64,000 nucleotides of DNA from Streptomyces sp. CC0208 (GCF_003443735.1 NZ_CP031969.1:2356001-2420000), one strand, 5' to 3'. Shown: positions 8,280 through 17,082, counted from the stretch's first letter. Made by a program: numbers and translations. The notes: generated by a model not told the origin, from the letters alone.

Positions 8280-9818
8280 TTATTTCACCGGTGCGGCGGC
8301 GGGTGCCACGGCCTTCCAGTTCGGGCGGCCGGGCATCGGCGGGGTCTTCTTGCCGTAGAGCCAGCCCTGGAGGAAGCCGTCGAGGTCGCGTCCGGAGATC
8401 TCGGAGGCGAGGTGCACGAAGTCGGCGGTCGACGCCGTGCCGTCCCGGTGTTCCTGCACCCAGGCCCGTTCCAGGCTCTCGAAGGACTTGTGGCCGATCT
8501 CCTGGCGCAGGGCGTACAGGACGAGGGCGGCGCCGTCGTAGACGTTCGCCCGGAAGATGCCGATCTTCTGGCCGGCCTTGGGCGGCTTGGGGGCGGCGGG
8601 TGGGCCGCCGGCAGCCCGCCAGCGGTCCGAGGCGCTGTACGCGGCCTTCATACGGGCCTCAAGGGTGCGGCCCGCCTTCTCCTCCGCGTACAGCGCCTCG
8701 TACCAGGTGGCGTGTCCTTCGTTGAGCCACAGGTCGGACCAGGTGCGGGGGCTGACGCTGTCGCCGAACCACTGGTGGGAGAGCTCATGGACCATGATCG
8801 ACTCGACGTACCACTTGGGGTAGGCGGGCTCGGTGAAGAGATCCTTCTCGAAGAGGGAGAGAGTTTGGGTTTCCAACTCGAAGCCGGTGTCGGCGGTGGC
8901 CATGAGGAGGCCGTACGTCTCGAAGGGGTACGTCCCGACCTTGTTCTCCATCCAGGCGAGCTGGCCGGGGGTCTTCTTGAGCCAGGGTTCGAGCGCGGCG
9001 CGGTCCTTTGCGGGCACGACGTCCCGGACGGGCAGTCCGTGCGGTCCCTCGCGGTGCAGCACGGTGGAGCGGCCGATGGACACCTGCGCGAGCTCGGTCG
9101 CCATGGGGTGCCGGGTGCGGTACGTCCAGGTGGTCGCCCGGCCGAAGCGGTCCACGCCCGTCGGGAGTCCGTTCGCGACGGCCGTGTAACCGTCGGGCGC
9201 GGTGATCCGGATGGTGAACATCGCCTTGTCGGAGGGGTGGTCGTTGCAGGGGAACACCAGGTGGGCGACATCGGCCTGGTTGGCCATGGCGAGCCCGTCC
9301 GCGGTGCGTACCCAGCCGCCGTCCCGGTCCGCGGCGGAGACGGGGTCGCTCGTGTGCCGGACGGTGATCCGCATCCAGCTGCCGCGGGGCAGCGGTTCGT
9401 CGGGGGTGACCACGAGATCCTCCCCCGCGCCGGTGAAGTCCGCGGGCCGGCCGTCGACCTCGACCGACCGGACCTCGCCGTGCGCGAAGTCGAGGTTGAT
9501 GCGGTCGAGCTCGGTCGTCGTCCAGGCGTCGATCGTGGTGACGGCCGTGAGCGGCTTGGTGTTGCTGCCGGGATAGTGGAAGGACAGGTCGTACGACGCC
9601 ACGTCGTAGCCGGGGTTGCCGAGATGCGGGAACAGGCGGTCACCGACGCCGAGCGGCTCGGCCGGGGCACTCGCGGCGAGCAGGCAGACGGAGACGGCGG
9701 AGGCGAGCAGCGCGGCCGCCCTGCGCCTTCGGGCGCGTCCGGTACGGCGACGGGGGGCGTCGGGGCCGGACCGGTCGGCGTGGTCGGGGCCGGCGTGGGT
9801 GTGGGGGGTCAGCGGCAT
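8280..9818 (-). CDS. Secreted M1-family zinc metallopeptidase
   Basis: This aminopeptidase-N-type peptidase has 512 residues. The zinc site HELSHQWF (near residue 341) is followed by the third ligand in WLNEGHATWYEAL about 20 residues later. The N-terminus (RRRTGRARRRRAAALLASAVSVCLLAASAPA) is an Arg-rich signal peptide with a possible twin-arginine character, so the enzyme is expected outside the membrane. It lacks the long C-terminal ERAP-like domain and so belongs to the short actinobacterial group. A hairpin follows the stop. A large repeat-filled spacer lies upstream, and no promoter could be assigned there. Confidence 0.92.
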   Translation of the reverse strand: MPLTPHTHAGPDHADRSGPDAPRRRTGRARRRRAAALLASAVSVCLLAASAPAEPLGVGDRLFPHLGNPGYDVASYDLSFHYPGSNTKPLTAVTTIDAWTTTELDRINLDFAHGEVRSVEVDGRPADFTGAGEDLVVTPDEPLPRGSWMRITVRHTSDPVSAADRDGGWVRTADGLAMANQADVAHLVFPCNDHPSDKAMFTIRITAPDGYTAVANGLPTGVDRFGRATTWTYRTRHPMATELAQVSIGRSTVLHREGPHGLPVRDVVPAKDRAALEPWLKKTPGQLAWMENKVGTYPFETYGLLMATADTGFELETQTLSLFEKDLFTEPAYPKWYVESIMVHELSHQWFGDSVSPRTWSDLWLNEGHATWYEALYAEEKAGRTLEARMKAAYSASDRWRAAGGPPAAPKPPKAGQKIGIFRANVYDGAALVLYALRQEIGHKSFESLERAWVQEHRDGTASTADFVHLASEISGRDLDGFLQGWLYGKKTPPMPGRPNWKAVAPAAAPVK

Positions 9819-10040
9819 GCCCCACCGCTACCAGCGCGCGCGGGCGCCACGGCGGCGACGCGCGACCGGCCCACTCGAACGGAGTCCTCCGGTCCCGTTG
9901 AGGTGGACGCGTGCGGTCCTGTGTGCTGCCACGCGCGCGTGGGGGCGTGTCGGGCGGTCCTGCCACGGGAAGGGTGGGGCCTGCGGGCGCCACGCAGGTC
10001 AGAAGCGGGCCCTGGTTTTCGGCACCGTCCTGGACGCGGG

Positions 10041-10117
10041 CCGGTGGGGCTCGGGCCGATAAGGTTCGGGCCGGCGGGGCTCGGGCCGATAAGGTCCGGG
10101 CCGGTGGGGCTCGGGCT
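10041..10117. repeat. 30-bp tandem repeat, 2.5 copies
   Basis: Units begin CCGGTGGGGCTCGGGCCGAT (10041), CCGGCGGGGCTCGGGCCGAT (10071) and a partial CCGGTGGGGCTCGGGC (10101). Two substitutions separate the two complete copies. The unit contains GCTCGGGCC and GATAAGGT blocks. Confidence 0.85.
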
Positions 10118-10138
10118 CGCCTCAGTCGGCGCAAAGCC

Positions 10139-10770
10139 CTTGAGACAGCGATCCCTGTGGGCGAGCCCCCTGGGGCGTCGGCACCGGCCCGTACGCGGAG
10201 TACTGAGACTGGGCCCCAGCCCACTCGGGCGAACCCGCTATGGCGTCGATCCCGGTGAAAGGGTCCGCCGACGTGCCGGCACCGCCCCGTACGCAACGCC
10301 CTGAGGCTCGGGCTCGCCCCACTCCGGCGAACACCCTGAGGCGTCGCCCCCGGCGCACCCGGCCTCTTGATACGTCGATCCCGGTGGACGGACGGGGTCC
10401 CCCGAGATGCGGGCACTGTCCCTGATGCAGGGCCCCTGGGAGTCGGCGTCGCCCACTCGGGCGAACCCGCCGCAGCGTCAATCCTGGCGGCCCCGCCCCC
10501 TTGAGACGGCACTCCCGTCGGACGGATCCCAAGATGCCGACACCATCCCCGATACGGCGCCCTGCGACTCGGCGTCACCCCACCCGGGCAAACCCGCCCC
10601 AGCGTCAACCCCGGCGGCCCCGGCCCCTTGAGACGGCGATCCCGTCGGACGGATGGGTCCCCCGAGATGCCGACACCATCCCTGACACAGCGCCCTGCGA
10701 CTCGGCGTCGCCCCACGTCAGCCGCCCTTTGAAGCGCCACCCCCCGCAGGCCCAGCGCCTTGAGACGTCG
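10139..10770. repeat. Degenerate ~125-bp tandem array, about five copies
   Basis: Recurring landmarks in the same order define the unit: CTTGAGACRGC, GATCCCGTSGGACGGA, GGGTCCCCCGAGATGC, a CTCGGCGTCGCCCCAC block, GGCGAACCCGC, then CGTCAATCCTGGCGGC. Copies begin near 10139, 10245 (shortened), 10367, 10498 and 10624; a fragment begins near 10760. The copies at 10498 and 10624 are the most alike. Divergence and length changes between copies suggest an old array or one under little constraint. Confidence 0.75.
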
Positions 10771-10969
10771 ACCCCATCCCGGACGCGCCCCCCTGAGAAT
10801 CGGCCTCGGCCAAAGCCGGCCAACTCCCTGAGCCCGGCGGGCCCAGCCCCCTGAGACAGCGAACCCCGCCTACCCGGCCCCCCAAGACACCGCCCCCGTA
10901 GGCCCCGAGCCCCCGGAAACATCCCCCCACCCAGCCCCGCCCCCCAACGCCCCTATCAGCCCCCAGGCG

Positions 10970-13216
10970 TCAGCCCCCAGGCGTCTGCGCCCTGCTCACG
11001 TCATAGACGCCCGCCACGTTCCGCATCGCCCTCATCAGGGCGGGGAGCTGGGCTGCGTCCGCCAGTTGGACCGTGTACGTGTGGCGAACCCGCTGCTGGC
11101 TGGGGGGTTCGACGGTCGCGGAGACGATTTCGGCGCCCTCGCCGGCCATGGCCTCGGTGAGGTCGGCGAGGAGGTGCGGGCGGCCGAACGATTCCGCGAA
11201 CAGCGTGACCCGGCACTCGGCGGTGTCTCCCCAGCGCACGTCGACCTCCTTGCGCCCCTTCATCCGGGCCACCGCGGCGCACTCGACGCGGTGCACCGTG
11301 ACCACTCCCCCGCGCACGGCGAAGCCGGTGATCTCGTCGGGCGGTACGGGCGTGCAGCAGCCGGCCAGCCGTACGGTCGCGCCGGGCTGGTCGACGAGGG
11401 CGACCGCTGCGCCCGGACGGTCGGCGGCCTGGTCGTCGTGGGTCTGCGGCTCGGCGACGATCCGACCCGCGCTGTCGGGCGTGTCGGCAGTCGGCGGCTC
11501 CACGACGGAGGACCGGAACGGGTTCGCACCCTGAGCCGTGACGTCGGCCGTCCCGCCGACCGTCCCGCCCCGCCCCGCGGTCTCCTCCGGCGCCTCGGGC
11601 GTCGGAGGCGTCGGATGCGTCGCGATCCACCGTTGGATGGCGATCCGGGCGGCGGGCGTGTGCGCGTGCTCCAGCCACTCCTTGGAGGGTTCGGCGGCGG
11701 GGTCCTGGCCCATGAGGAGCTGAACGGTGTCGCCGTCCTTCAGGACCGTGCTCAGGGTCGCCAGGCGGCCGTTGACACGAGCGCCCAGGCACGCGTGCGC
11801 GTCCTCGCCGTACTGCGCGTACGCGGCGTCCACACAGGTCGCCCCCTCGGGCAGGCCCAGGGTGCCGCCGTCGGGCCGGAAGACGGTGATCTCGCGGTCC
11901 TGGGCGAGGTCCTCGCGCAGGGTGGACCAGAAGGTGTCGGCGTCGGGCGCGGCCGCCTGCCAGTCGAGGAGGCGGGAGAGCCAGCCGGGCCGGGTGGGGT
12001 CCACCCGCTCCTCGTCGGCGCCGACCCCGCGGCCCCCGCTCTGCTCCTCCGACGCGTCCGATGGCGAGGCGTACGGATTGCCCAGCGCTACCACGCCGGC
12101 CTCGGCGACCTTGTGCATCTGGTGCGTGCGGATCAGGACCTCGACGACCTGGCCGTCGCCGCGTGCCACCGCGGTGTGCAGCGACTGGTACAGGTTGAAC
12201 TTCGGTACGGCGATGAAGTCCTTGAACTCCGAGACGACCGGCGTCATACAGGTGTGCAGTTCGCCCAGGACGGCGTAGCAGTCGGCGTCCTCGCCGACCA
12301 GGACCAGCAGGCGGCCGAAGTCCGCGCCGCGCAGTCTGCCGCGCTTGCGGGCCGTCCGGTGCACGGAGACGAAGTGGCGTGGCCGGATGACGACTTCGGC
12401 CTGGATCCCGGCCTCGCGCAGTACTCCCCGCACCTCGTCGGCGATCTCGGCGAGCGGGTCGTCCGCGCGCGAGGCGTTGTCGACGATCAACTCGCGTGTG
12501 TGCTCGTACTCCTCGGGGTGGAGGATCGCGAAGACCAGGTCTTCGAGTTCGGTCTTGAGGGCCTGGACACCGAGGCGTTCGGCGAGCGGGATGAGGACGT
12601 CGCGGGTGACCTTGGCGATGCGGGCCTGTTTCTCGGGGCGCATCACGCCGAGGGTGCGCATGTTGTGCAGCCGGTCGGCGAGTTTGATCGACATCACGCG
12701 GACGTCGTTGCCGGTGGCGACGAGCATCTTGCGGAAGGTCTCGGGCTCGGCGGCGGCGCCGTAGTCGACCTTCTCCAGCTTGGTGACGCCGTCGACGAGG
12801 AAGCGGACCTCCGCGCCGAACTCCTCGCCGACCTGATCGAGCGTCACCTCGGTGTCCTCGACGGTGTCGTGGAGCAGGGAGGCCGTCAAGGTCGTGGTCT
12901 CGGCGCCGAGTTCGGCGAGGATCAGGGTCACGGCGAGCGGGTGTGTGATGTACGGCTCACCGCTTTTGCGCATCTGGCCGCGGTGCGAGGACTCGGCCAG
13001 GACCCAGGCGCGGCGCAGCGGCTCGAGGTCGGCGTCGGGATAGTGGGCGCGGTGGGCCTCGGCGACGTGGCCGATGGCGTCGGGCAGCCGGTCGCGGGCG
13101 GCCGGGCCGAGCAGCGCGGCACGGCCCAGGCGGCGCAGGTCGATCCGCGCCCGCCAACGGGCGGCCGGGCCTGCTACCGGACCTGGGGTCGCGGGGTTCG
13201 TCGCCTCCGCACTCAT
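10970..13216 (-). CDS. rshA: RelA/SpoT-family protein RshA
   Basis: This is the second long RSH protein of Streptomyces (named rshA in S. coelicolor). The start at 13216 has GGAGG five bases upstream, giving 748 residues. Domains: an HD hydrolase (HPLAV near 95, LLHDTVEDT near 118, DRLHNMRTL) likely to degrade (p)ppGpp, then a synthetase-like domain (~275-400), TGS (~440-510), a low-complexity linker and a C-terminal ACT domain. Hydrolase residues look intact. The synthetase domain is altered: RPRHFVSVHRTARKRG replaces the usual RxKHxxSIYxKM, and DFGRLLVLVGED replaces the DxxxxRxL element, although IRTHQMHKVAE is kept. The protein may therefore act mainly as a hydrolase. Confidence 0.93.
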   Translation of the reverse strand: MSAEATNPATPGPVAGPAARWRARIDLRRLGRAALLGPAARDRLPDAIGHVAEAHRAHYPDADLEPLRRAWVLAESSHRGQMRKSGEPYITHPLAVTLILAELGAETTTLTASLLHDTVEDTEVTLDQVGEEFGAEVRFLVDGVTKLEKVDYGAAAEPETFRKMLVATGNDVRVMSIKLADRLHNMRTLGVMRPEKQARIAKVTRDVLIPLAERLGVQALKTELEDLVFAILHPEEYEHTRELIVDNASRADDPLAEIADEVRGVLREAGIQAEVVIRPRHFVSVHRTARKRGRLRGADFGRLLVLVGEDADCYAVLGELHTCMTPVVSEFKDFIAVPKFNLYQSLHTAVARGDGQVVEVLIRTHQMHKVAEAGVVALGNPYASPSDASEEQSGGRGVGADEERVDPTRPGWLSRLLDWQAAAPDADTFWSTLREDLAQDREITVFRPDGGTLGLPEGATCVDAAYAQYGEDAHACLGARVNGRLATLSTVLKDGDTVQLLMGQDPAAEPSKEWLEHAHTPAARIAIQRWIATHPTPPTPEAPEETAGRGGTVGGTADVTAQGANPFRSSVVEPPTADTPDSAGRIVAEPQTHDDQAADRPGAAVALVDQPGATVRLAGCCTPVPPDEITGFAVRGGVVTVHRVECAAVARMKGRKEVDVRWGDTAECRVTLFAESFGRPHLLADLTEAMAGEGAEIVSATVEPPSQQRVRHTYTVQLADAAQLPALMRAMRNVAGVYDVSRAQTPGG

Positions 13217-13503
13217 GGGCACCTCCGGCTGCGTGGACCGGCGGACGGGGTGCCCCATGGCGGACACGGCTCAGGGGATGGCATCTGTCCCCCGTCCGGG
13301 CCGGTGCTTGATGCTACCGAGCCCATCACGCCCGGCTGACCGCCTCTCGGCGAGCGTGAAACGGATCACCCATTCGAGCGAAGGTTTGTAGGTTTACGAT
13401 TTCGCGCCTCCTGACCAGCAACTGGCTGTGGTTCCGCATCGCACAAGGGGGCAGAGACTGCGGTTCCACGCCTCCGGGGCTCTGATCATGACGATTCATA
13501 TGG

Positions 13504-14373
13504 TCAACGAACCGCGTTTTCAAGCCAGTCGGCGTCGATCTCGCCCTCGGCGACGATCACCGCGGGACCGGTCATCTCGATCTCGCCGTCGGCTTGTTCG
13601 GTGATCACCAGGGTGCCGCCGGGCACGTCGACGGTGTACGTCGCCGGGCTGCCGGTGGCCGCCGGGTCGACGCCGTCCCTGCGGGCCGTGGCCACGGCGA
13701 CGGCACAGGCGCCGGTGCCACAGGACCGGGTCTCGCCCGCCCCGCGCTCATGTACGCGCATGGCGACGTGGCGTGGGCCGCGGTCGACCACGAACTCGAC
13801 GTTGACCCCGCTCGGGTAGGCGGCTGCCGGGCTGAAGGGCGGCGGGGAGTACAGGTTGCCGGCGTGCGCGAGGTCGTCCACGAAGGCCACGGCGTGCGGA
13901 TTGCCCATGTTCACGCTCCGTGCGGGCCAGCTGCGGTCGCCGACGCTCACCGTGACGTCTCCCTCGGGGAGCAGCGCCTTGCCCATGCCGACGGTGACGT
14001 CACCGTCCTTCGCGATGTGGACGGTCTTCACGCCCCCGCGCGTGGCCAACGCGAGGTCGCCCTCGGTGACGTGACCGGCGTGCTGGAGGTAGCGGGCGAA
14101 GACGCGTACGCCGTTGCCGCACATCTCCGCGACGGAGCCGTCGCCGTTGCGGTAGTCCATGAACCACTCGGCCTCCCCGGCCATCTGCGCGGCCTCGGGG
14201 TGCTCGGCGGACCGTACGACATGGAGCAGGCCGTCACCACCGATGCCGGCCCGACGGTCGCACAGGGCGGCGACGGCGGCGGGGGGCAGGTCGAGGGCGT
14301 TCTCGGGGTCCGGGACGATCACGAAGTCGTTCTCGGTGCCGTGGCCCTTGAGAAAGGGGATCCGGGTGCTCAT
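13504..14373 (-). CDS. dapF: Diaminopimelate epimerase
   Basis: DapF interconverts LL- and meso-diaminopimelate for peptidoglycan and lysine. Its 289 residues have the paired PLP-independent racemase cysteines in EMCGNGVRVFARYL (near residue 84) and TRSCGTGACA (near 217), plus the N-terminal LKGHGTENDFVIV. Streptomyces walls use LL-DAP, so this enzyme supplies meso-DAP for lysine synthesis. It is followed at a 287-bp distance by rshA on the same strand and preceded by a short tandem repeat whose last unit ends 8 bp before the start codon. Confidence 0.97.
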   Translation of the reverse strand: MSTRIPFLKGHGTENDFVIVPDPENALDLPPAAVAALCDRRAGIGGDGLLHVVRSAEHPEAAQMAGEAEWFMDYRNGDGSVAEMCGNGVRVFARYLQHAGHVTEGDLALATRGGVKTVHIAKDGDVTVGMGKALLPEGDVTVSVGDRSWPARSVNMGNPHAVAFVDDLAHAGNLYSPPPFSPAAAYPSGVNVEFVVDRGPRHVAMRVHERGAGETRSCGTGACAVAVATARRDGVDPAATGSPATYTVDVPGGTLVITEQADGEIEMTGPAVIVAEGEIDADWLENAVR

Positions 14374-14380
14374 GTCTCGA

Positions 14381-14487
14381 TCGTACGTGCCGACCCGTGG
14401 AAGGCGGTCGTAGGTGCAGGCCCGTGGAGGTCGGTCGTACGTGCAGGCCCCGTGGGGCCGGTAGTACGTGCAGACCCGTGGAGCCGG
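14381..14487. repeat. 27-bp tandem repeat upstream of dapF, four copies
   Basis: Units TCGTACGTGCCGACCCGTGG (14381), TCGTAGGTGCAGGCCCGTGG (14408), TCGTACGTGCAGGCCCCGTG (14435) and TAGTACGTGCAGACCCGTGG (14462) each continue to 26-27 bp. Every unit except the second carries the palindrome GTAC. The array abuts the dapF start (14373), so it lies in its 5' leader or promoter. Confidence 0.85.
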
Positions 14488-14543
14488 TCGCGCTCACGCG
14501 GCGGCAGCCGCAGACCCGCACAGCCCCGCGCCCCTGAAAGCCT

Positions 14544-15047
14544 CTAGCGGAGCCTCGCCACGCGCCAGACCGCGAGAACGACCACGACCGCCACCAGCAA
14601 CACGTAGCCGAGCGCGACCCGCCAGTCCGCGCGGCGGCCGGACCCCCGCTGCGGCAGTCCCGGCCACGTGTAACCAACGCGGCGCGCGGCCATCATGCCC
14701 CAGCCGGCCGCGCACGAGCAGATCAGCAGGCCCAGCATCGCGATCACCGCTCCGCTGTCGCCGAAGTCGAAGGCCAGCGGGAAGGCGAACATCAGGGAGC
14801 CGACCGCGGCCAGCGAGACGATGGGGGCGAGCTGCCAGATCCGCAGACGGCGCTGTGGGCGCAGCTCGACCTCGACCTCTTCCCCGCCCGGGAACATCTC
14901 CTCGGGCTCGGGGCCGTCGGCGGTTACACCGCCCTGGGTGTCGTCGGGCCCGTCGGGGCTCAGACGCTCCGCGTCCAGCTCCGGCTCACCGCTCTCGGCG
15001 GTGAGGGGCTCGGTACCTTGTGCGGTGTCGCGAGGGCCGGCCTCCAT
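14544..15047 (-). CDS. Conserved membrane protein of unknown function
   Basis: The 167-residue product has an acidic, Pro/Glu-rich cytoplasmic N-terminus (~85 residues) and then three hydrophobic segments: IVSLAAVGSLMFAFPLAF, VIAMLGLLICSCAAGWGMM and VALGYVLLVAVVVVLAVW. The ATG at 15047 has GGAGG eight bases upstream; a GTG ten codons earlier has none. It lies between dapF and miaA on the same strand, as in related Streptomyces from memory. No function is recognised. Confidence 0.75.
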   Translation of the reverse strand: MEAGPRDTAQGTEPLTAESGEPELDAERLSPDGPDDTQGGVTADGPEPEEMFPGGEEVEVELRPQRRLRIWQLAPIVSLAAVGSLMFAFPLAFDFGDSGAVIAMLGLLICSCAAGWGMMAARRVGYTWPGLPQRGSGRRADWRVALGYVLLVAVVVVLAVWRVARLR

Positions 15048-15155
15048 CGCCACGCGCCCTCCCAACTCGGACTCCACTTGGTCGATCGAAGCTCGATGAT
15101 GGCACGGCGCCGGAGGCCCGGATGACGGCCGGAGCGTCCCGATGCCAGGACGTGA

Positions 15156-16094
15156 TCAGGCTGTGACCGGTCGTTCGACCAACGCCAGTGCGAGCTGCGG
15201 AAGTTCTGTGAGGTGCGCCGCAGCCCCACTCAACCAGTGCACCCGAGGATCGCGCCTGAACCATGAATCCTGACGGCGCGCGAAGCGTTTGGTGGCACGG
15301 ACGGTCTCGGTCCGCGCGTCCTCCATCGTGCACTCCCCCGAGAGGGCCGCGAGCACCTGCTGGTATCCGAGCGCCCGGGAGGCCGTGCGCCCCTCACGCA
15401 ACCCTCGCGCCTCCAGCTCCCGCACCTCGTCCACGAGGCCCGCCTCCCACATCCGGTCGACCCGGCGCGCAATGCGCTCGTCGAGTTCGGGCCGGGCGAC
15501 GTCGACGCCGATCTGGAGGGTGTCGTAGACGGAGTCGTGGCCGGGGAGGTTCGCGGTGAAGGGTTTGCCGGTGATCTCGATCACCTCGAGAGCCCGGACG
15601 ATACGGCGGCCGTTGCTGGGCAGGATCGCCTGCGCGGCCTCGGGGTCGGCGGCGGAGAGGCGGGCGTGCAGCGCGCCGGAGCCGCGCAGCACGAGCTCCT
15701 CTTCCAGCCGGGCCCTGACCTCGGGGTCGGTGCCGGGAAACTCCAGGTTGTCGACGGCCCCGCGGACGTACAGGCCGGAGCCGCCGACGAGGATCGGCCA
15801 GCGGCCCTCGGCGAGGAGGGCGTCGATCCTGGCGCGGGCCAGCCGCTGGTACTCGGCGACGGAGGCGGTGACGGTCACGTCCCAGATGTCCAGGAGGTGG
15901 TGCGGGACGCCGTCGCGTTCCGCGGGCGTCAGCTTGGCGGTGCCGATGTCCATCCCTCGGTAGAGCTGCATGGAGTCGGCGTTGACGACCTCGCCTCCCA
16001 GTCGCTGGGCGAGGAAGACGCCCAGATCGGACTTTCCGGCCGCAGTGGGGCCGACGACGGCGATGACGCGGGGGGCGGGAGGTGTGCTGCTCAC
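15156..16094 (-). CDS. miaA: tRNA dimethylallyltransferase
   Basis: MiaA transfers dimethylallyl to A37 of tRNAs reading UNN codons, making the substrate for MiaB encoded 2 kb away. The P-loop VVGPTAAGKSDLG is at the N-terminus, followed by VVNADSMQLYRGMDIGTAKLT, and LVGGSGLYVRGAVDNLEFPGT in the centre. The GTG at 16094 begins the conserved sequence (312 residues). The frame is open further upstream, but those residues lack similarity to the family. A divergent gene starts 183 bp upstream. Confidence 0.97.
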   Translation of the reverse strand: MSSTPPAPRVIAVVGPTAAGKSDLGVFLAQRLGGEVVNADSMQLYRGMDIGTAKLTPAERDGVPHHLLDIWDVTVTASVAEYQRLARARIDALLAEGRWPILVGGSGLYVRGAVDNLEFPGTDPEVRARLEEELVLRGSGALHARLSAADPEAAQAILPSNGRRIVRALEVIEITGKPFTANLPGHDSVYDTLQIGVDVARPELDERIARRVDRMWEAGLVDEVRELEARGLREGRTASRALGYQQVLAALSGECTMEDARTETVRATKRFARRQDSWFRRDPRVHWLSGAAAHLTELPQLALALVERPVTA

Positions 16095-16277
16095 CGCCCC
16101 AGTCTCGCAAACCTCGAGACCCCACCTCGAACGAGTTACGTGACGGCGCGGGTCCGGCGTCGTTGCCAGTTGCGTGGTTTCCGCCGCCCTGTTCATGGAG
16201 GCGGCGCTCCGGACGGCGCGAACGGGCGCACCGGACGACGCGGGATTTCCCCCGCACAAGTAACGTATGGAGTGGAT

Positions 16278-16655
16278 ATGGGCGTTTTCGCACGACTTCT
16301 CCGCAGGTCGAAGGCCACGGAGGAGGCGTCAACCGCCGAGACGCAGGCCGACATCCTGACGGCCGAGCCCGCGGCGGAGGCGGCGGCAGAAGCGAAGGGA
16401 TCGACCGACGCCGAGGCCGACGCCGGGGCCGGCACCGAGGTCGGCACCGAGGCCGCGGCCGGGACGGGGACCGAGGTCGAGGGCGACGCCCGGGCCGAGG
16501 TCGAGGTCACCGAGACCGCCACGGCCGAGGGCACGGACGGACCGACGGCGACGGAGGCCGTCGAGGACGCTGCCGCCGAGGGCGTCGAGATCCCCAAGCA
16601 GCAGTCCGCCGAAGCGACGGCCGACCATGAGACCGGCGAAGGCGCCCGCACGTAA
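16278..16655 (+). CDS. Small acidic protein, unknown function
   Basis: The 125-residue product starts with a basic amphipathic segment (MGVFARLLRRSKATEEA) and continues as an Ala/Glu/Thr-rich, almost fully disordered acidic chain without hydrophobic segments. GGAG lies five bases before the ATG. It precedes the antitoxin-like gene by 22 bp on the same strand and is probably co-transcribed with it. Homologues exist in other Streptomyces (recalled), but no role can be assigned. Confidence 0.7.
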   Translation: MGVFARLLRRSKATEEASTAETQADILTAEPAAEAAAEAKGSTDAEADAGAGTEVGTEAAAGTGTEVEGDARAEVEVTETATAEGTDGPTATEAVEDAAAEGVEIPKQQSAEATADHETGEGART

Positions 16656-16677
16656 CTGTCCCTAGGGAAGGTGAACG

Positions 16678-16947
16678 ATGGGTCTCCTGGACAGTGTGAA
16701 GGCCAAGCTCAGCCCGGCCAAGGACAAGGTCTCCGGCCTCGCGCAGCAGCACGGGGACAGGATCCAGCACGGCATCGACAAGGCCGCGAAGGTCGTGGAC
16801 GAGAAGACCAAGGGCAAGTACAGCGGCACGATCCAGACCGGCACGGGCAAGGCCAAGGACGCCATGGAGCGCCTCGCGCACACCGACGGCACCAAGGGAC
16901 CGGGGGACGGCAGCGCGCCACCGGCCTCACCGCCGCCGACTTCCTGA
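16678..16947 (+). CDS. MT0933-type antitoxin family protein
   Basis: The 89-residue product resembles the MT0933/Rv0909 antitoxin family: MGLLDSVKAKLSPAKDKVSGLA and GIDKAAKVVDEKTKGKYSGTI, a small Lys-rich helical domain, followed by a Pro/Ser-rich tail. A good GGAAGG site precedes the ATG. In mycobacteria the partner toxin gene adjoins. Here no toxin-like gene is adjacent: the neighbour is the small acidic protein. It may act alone in a different role. A terminator follows. Confidence 0.75.
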   Translation: MGLLDSVKAKLSPAKDKVSGLAQQHGDRIQHGIDKAAKVVDEKTKGKYSGTIQTGTGKAKDAMERLAHTDGTKGPGDGSAPPASPPPTS

Positions 16948-16964
16948 ACAGCAATACGGCACAC

Positions 16965-17003
16965 GGCGGACGGCCGCGGGGCAGGACACCCCGGCCGTCC
17001 GCC
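16965..17003. terminator. Bidirectional terminator after antitoxin-like gene
   Basis: Arms GGCGGACGGCC (16965-16975) and GGCCGTCCGCC (16993-17003) form an 11-bp stem extended inward by GGGG/CCCC. It lies between convergent genes. Confidence 0.75.
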
Positions 17004-17082
17004 GTCTCCCGGGCCCGCCCAGGTCTCCGCCACGGACTCCTCGACGGCCCCTACGGCTCTCGCAGCCGCCGCTCCGCGGCCG

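Larger units (their letters stand above)
9819..10969. other. 1.15-kb repeat-bearing intergenic region
   Basis: No frame here has a recognisable domain or a good start. The region consists of a C/G-rich stretch, a 30-bp tandem repeat (10041-10117), a degenerate ~125-bp tandem array (10139-10770) and a CCCC-rich tail (10770-10960) next to the end of rshA. Frames are open on both strands over much of it because stop codons are rare. Confidence 0.6.

Noticed and set aside
10041..10770. Possible CRISPR array
   Set aside because: Units are directly adjacent or imperfect over 30 or ~125 bp without constant repeats and unique spacers, and no cas gene is nearby.
13326..13523. 65-codon minus-strand frame between dapF and rshA
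   Set aside because: It overlaps the dapF end in another frame and lacks a ribosome site and third-position bias. Probably leader DNA of rshA.
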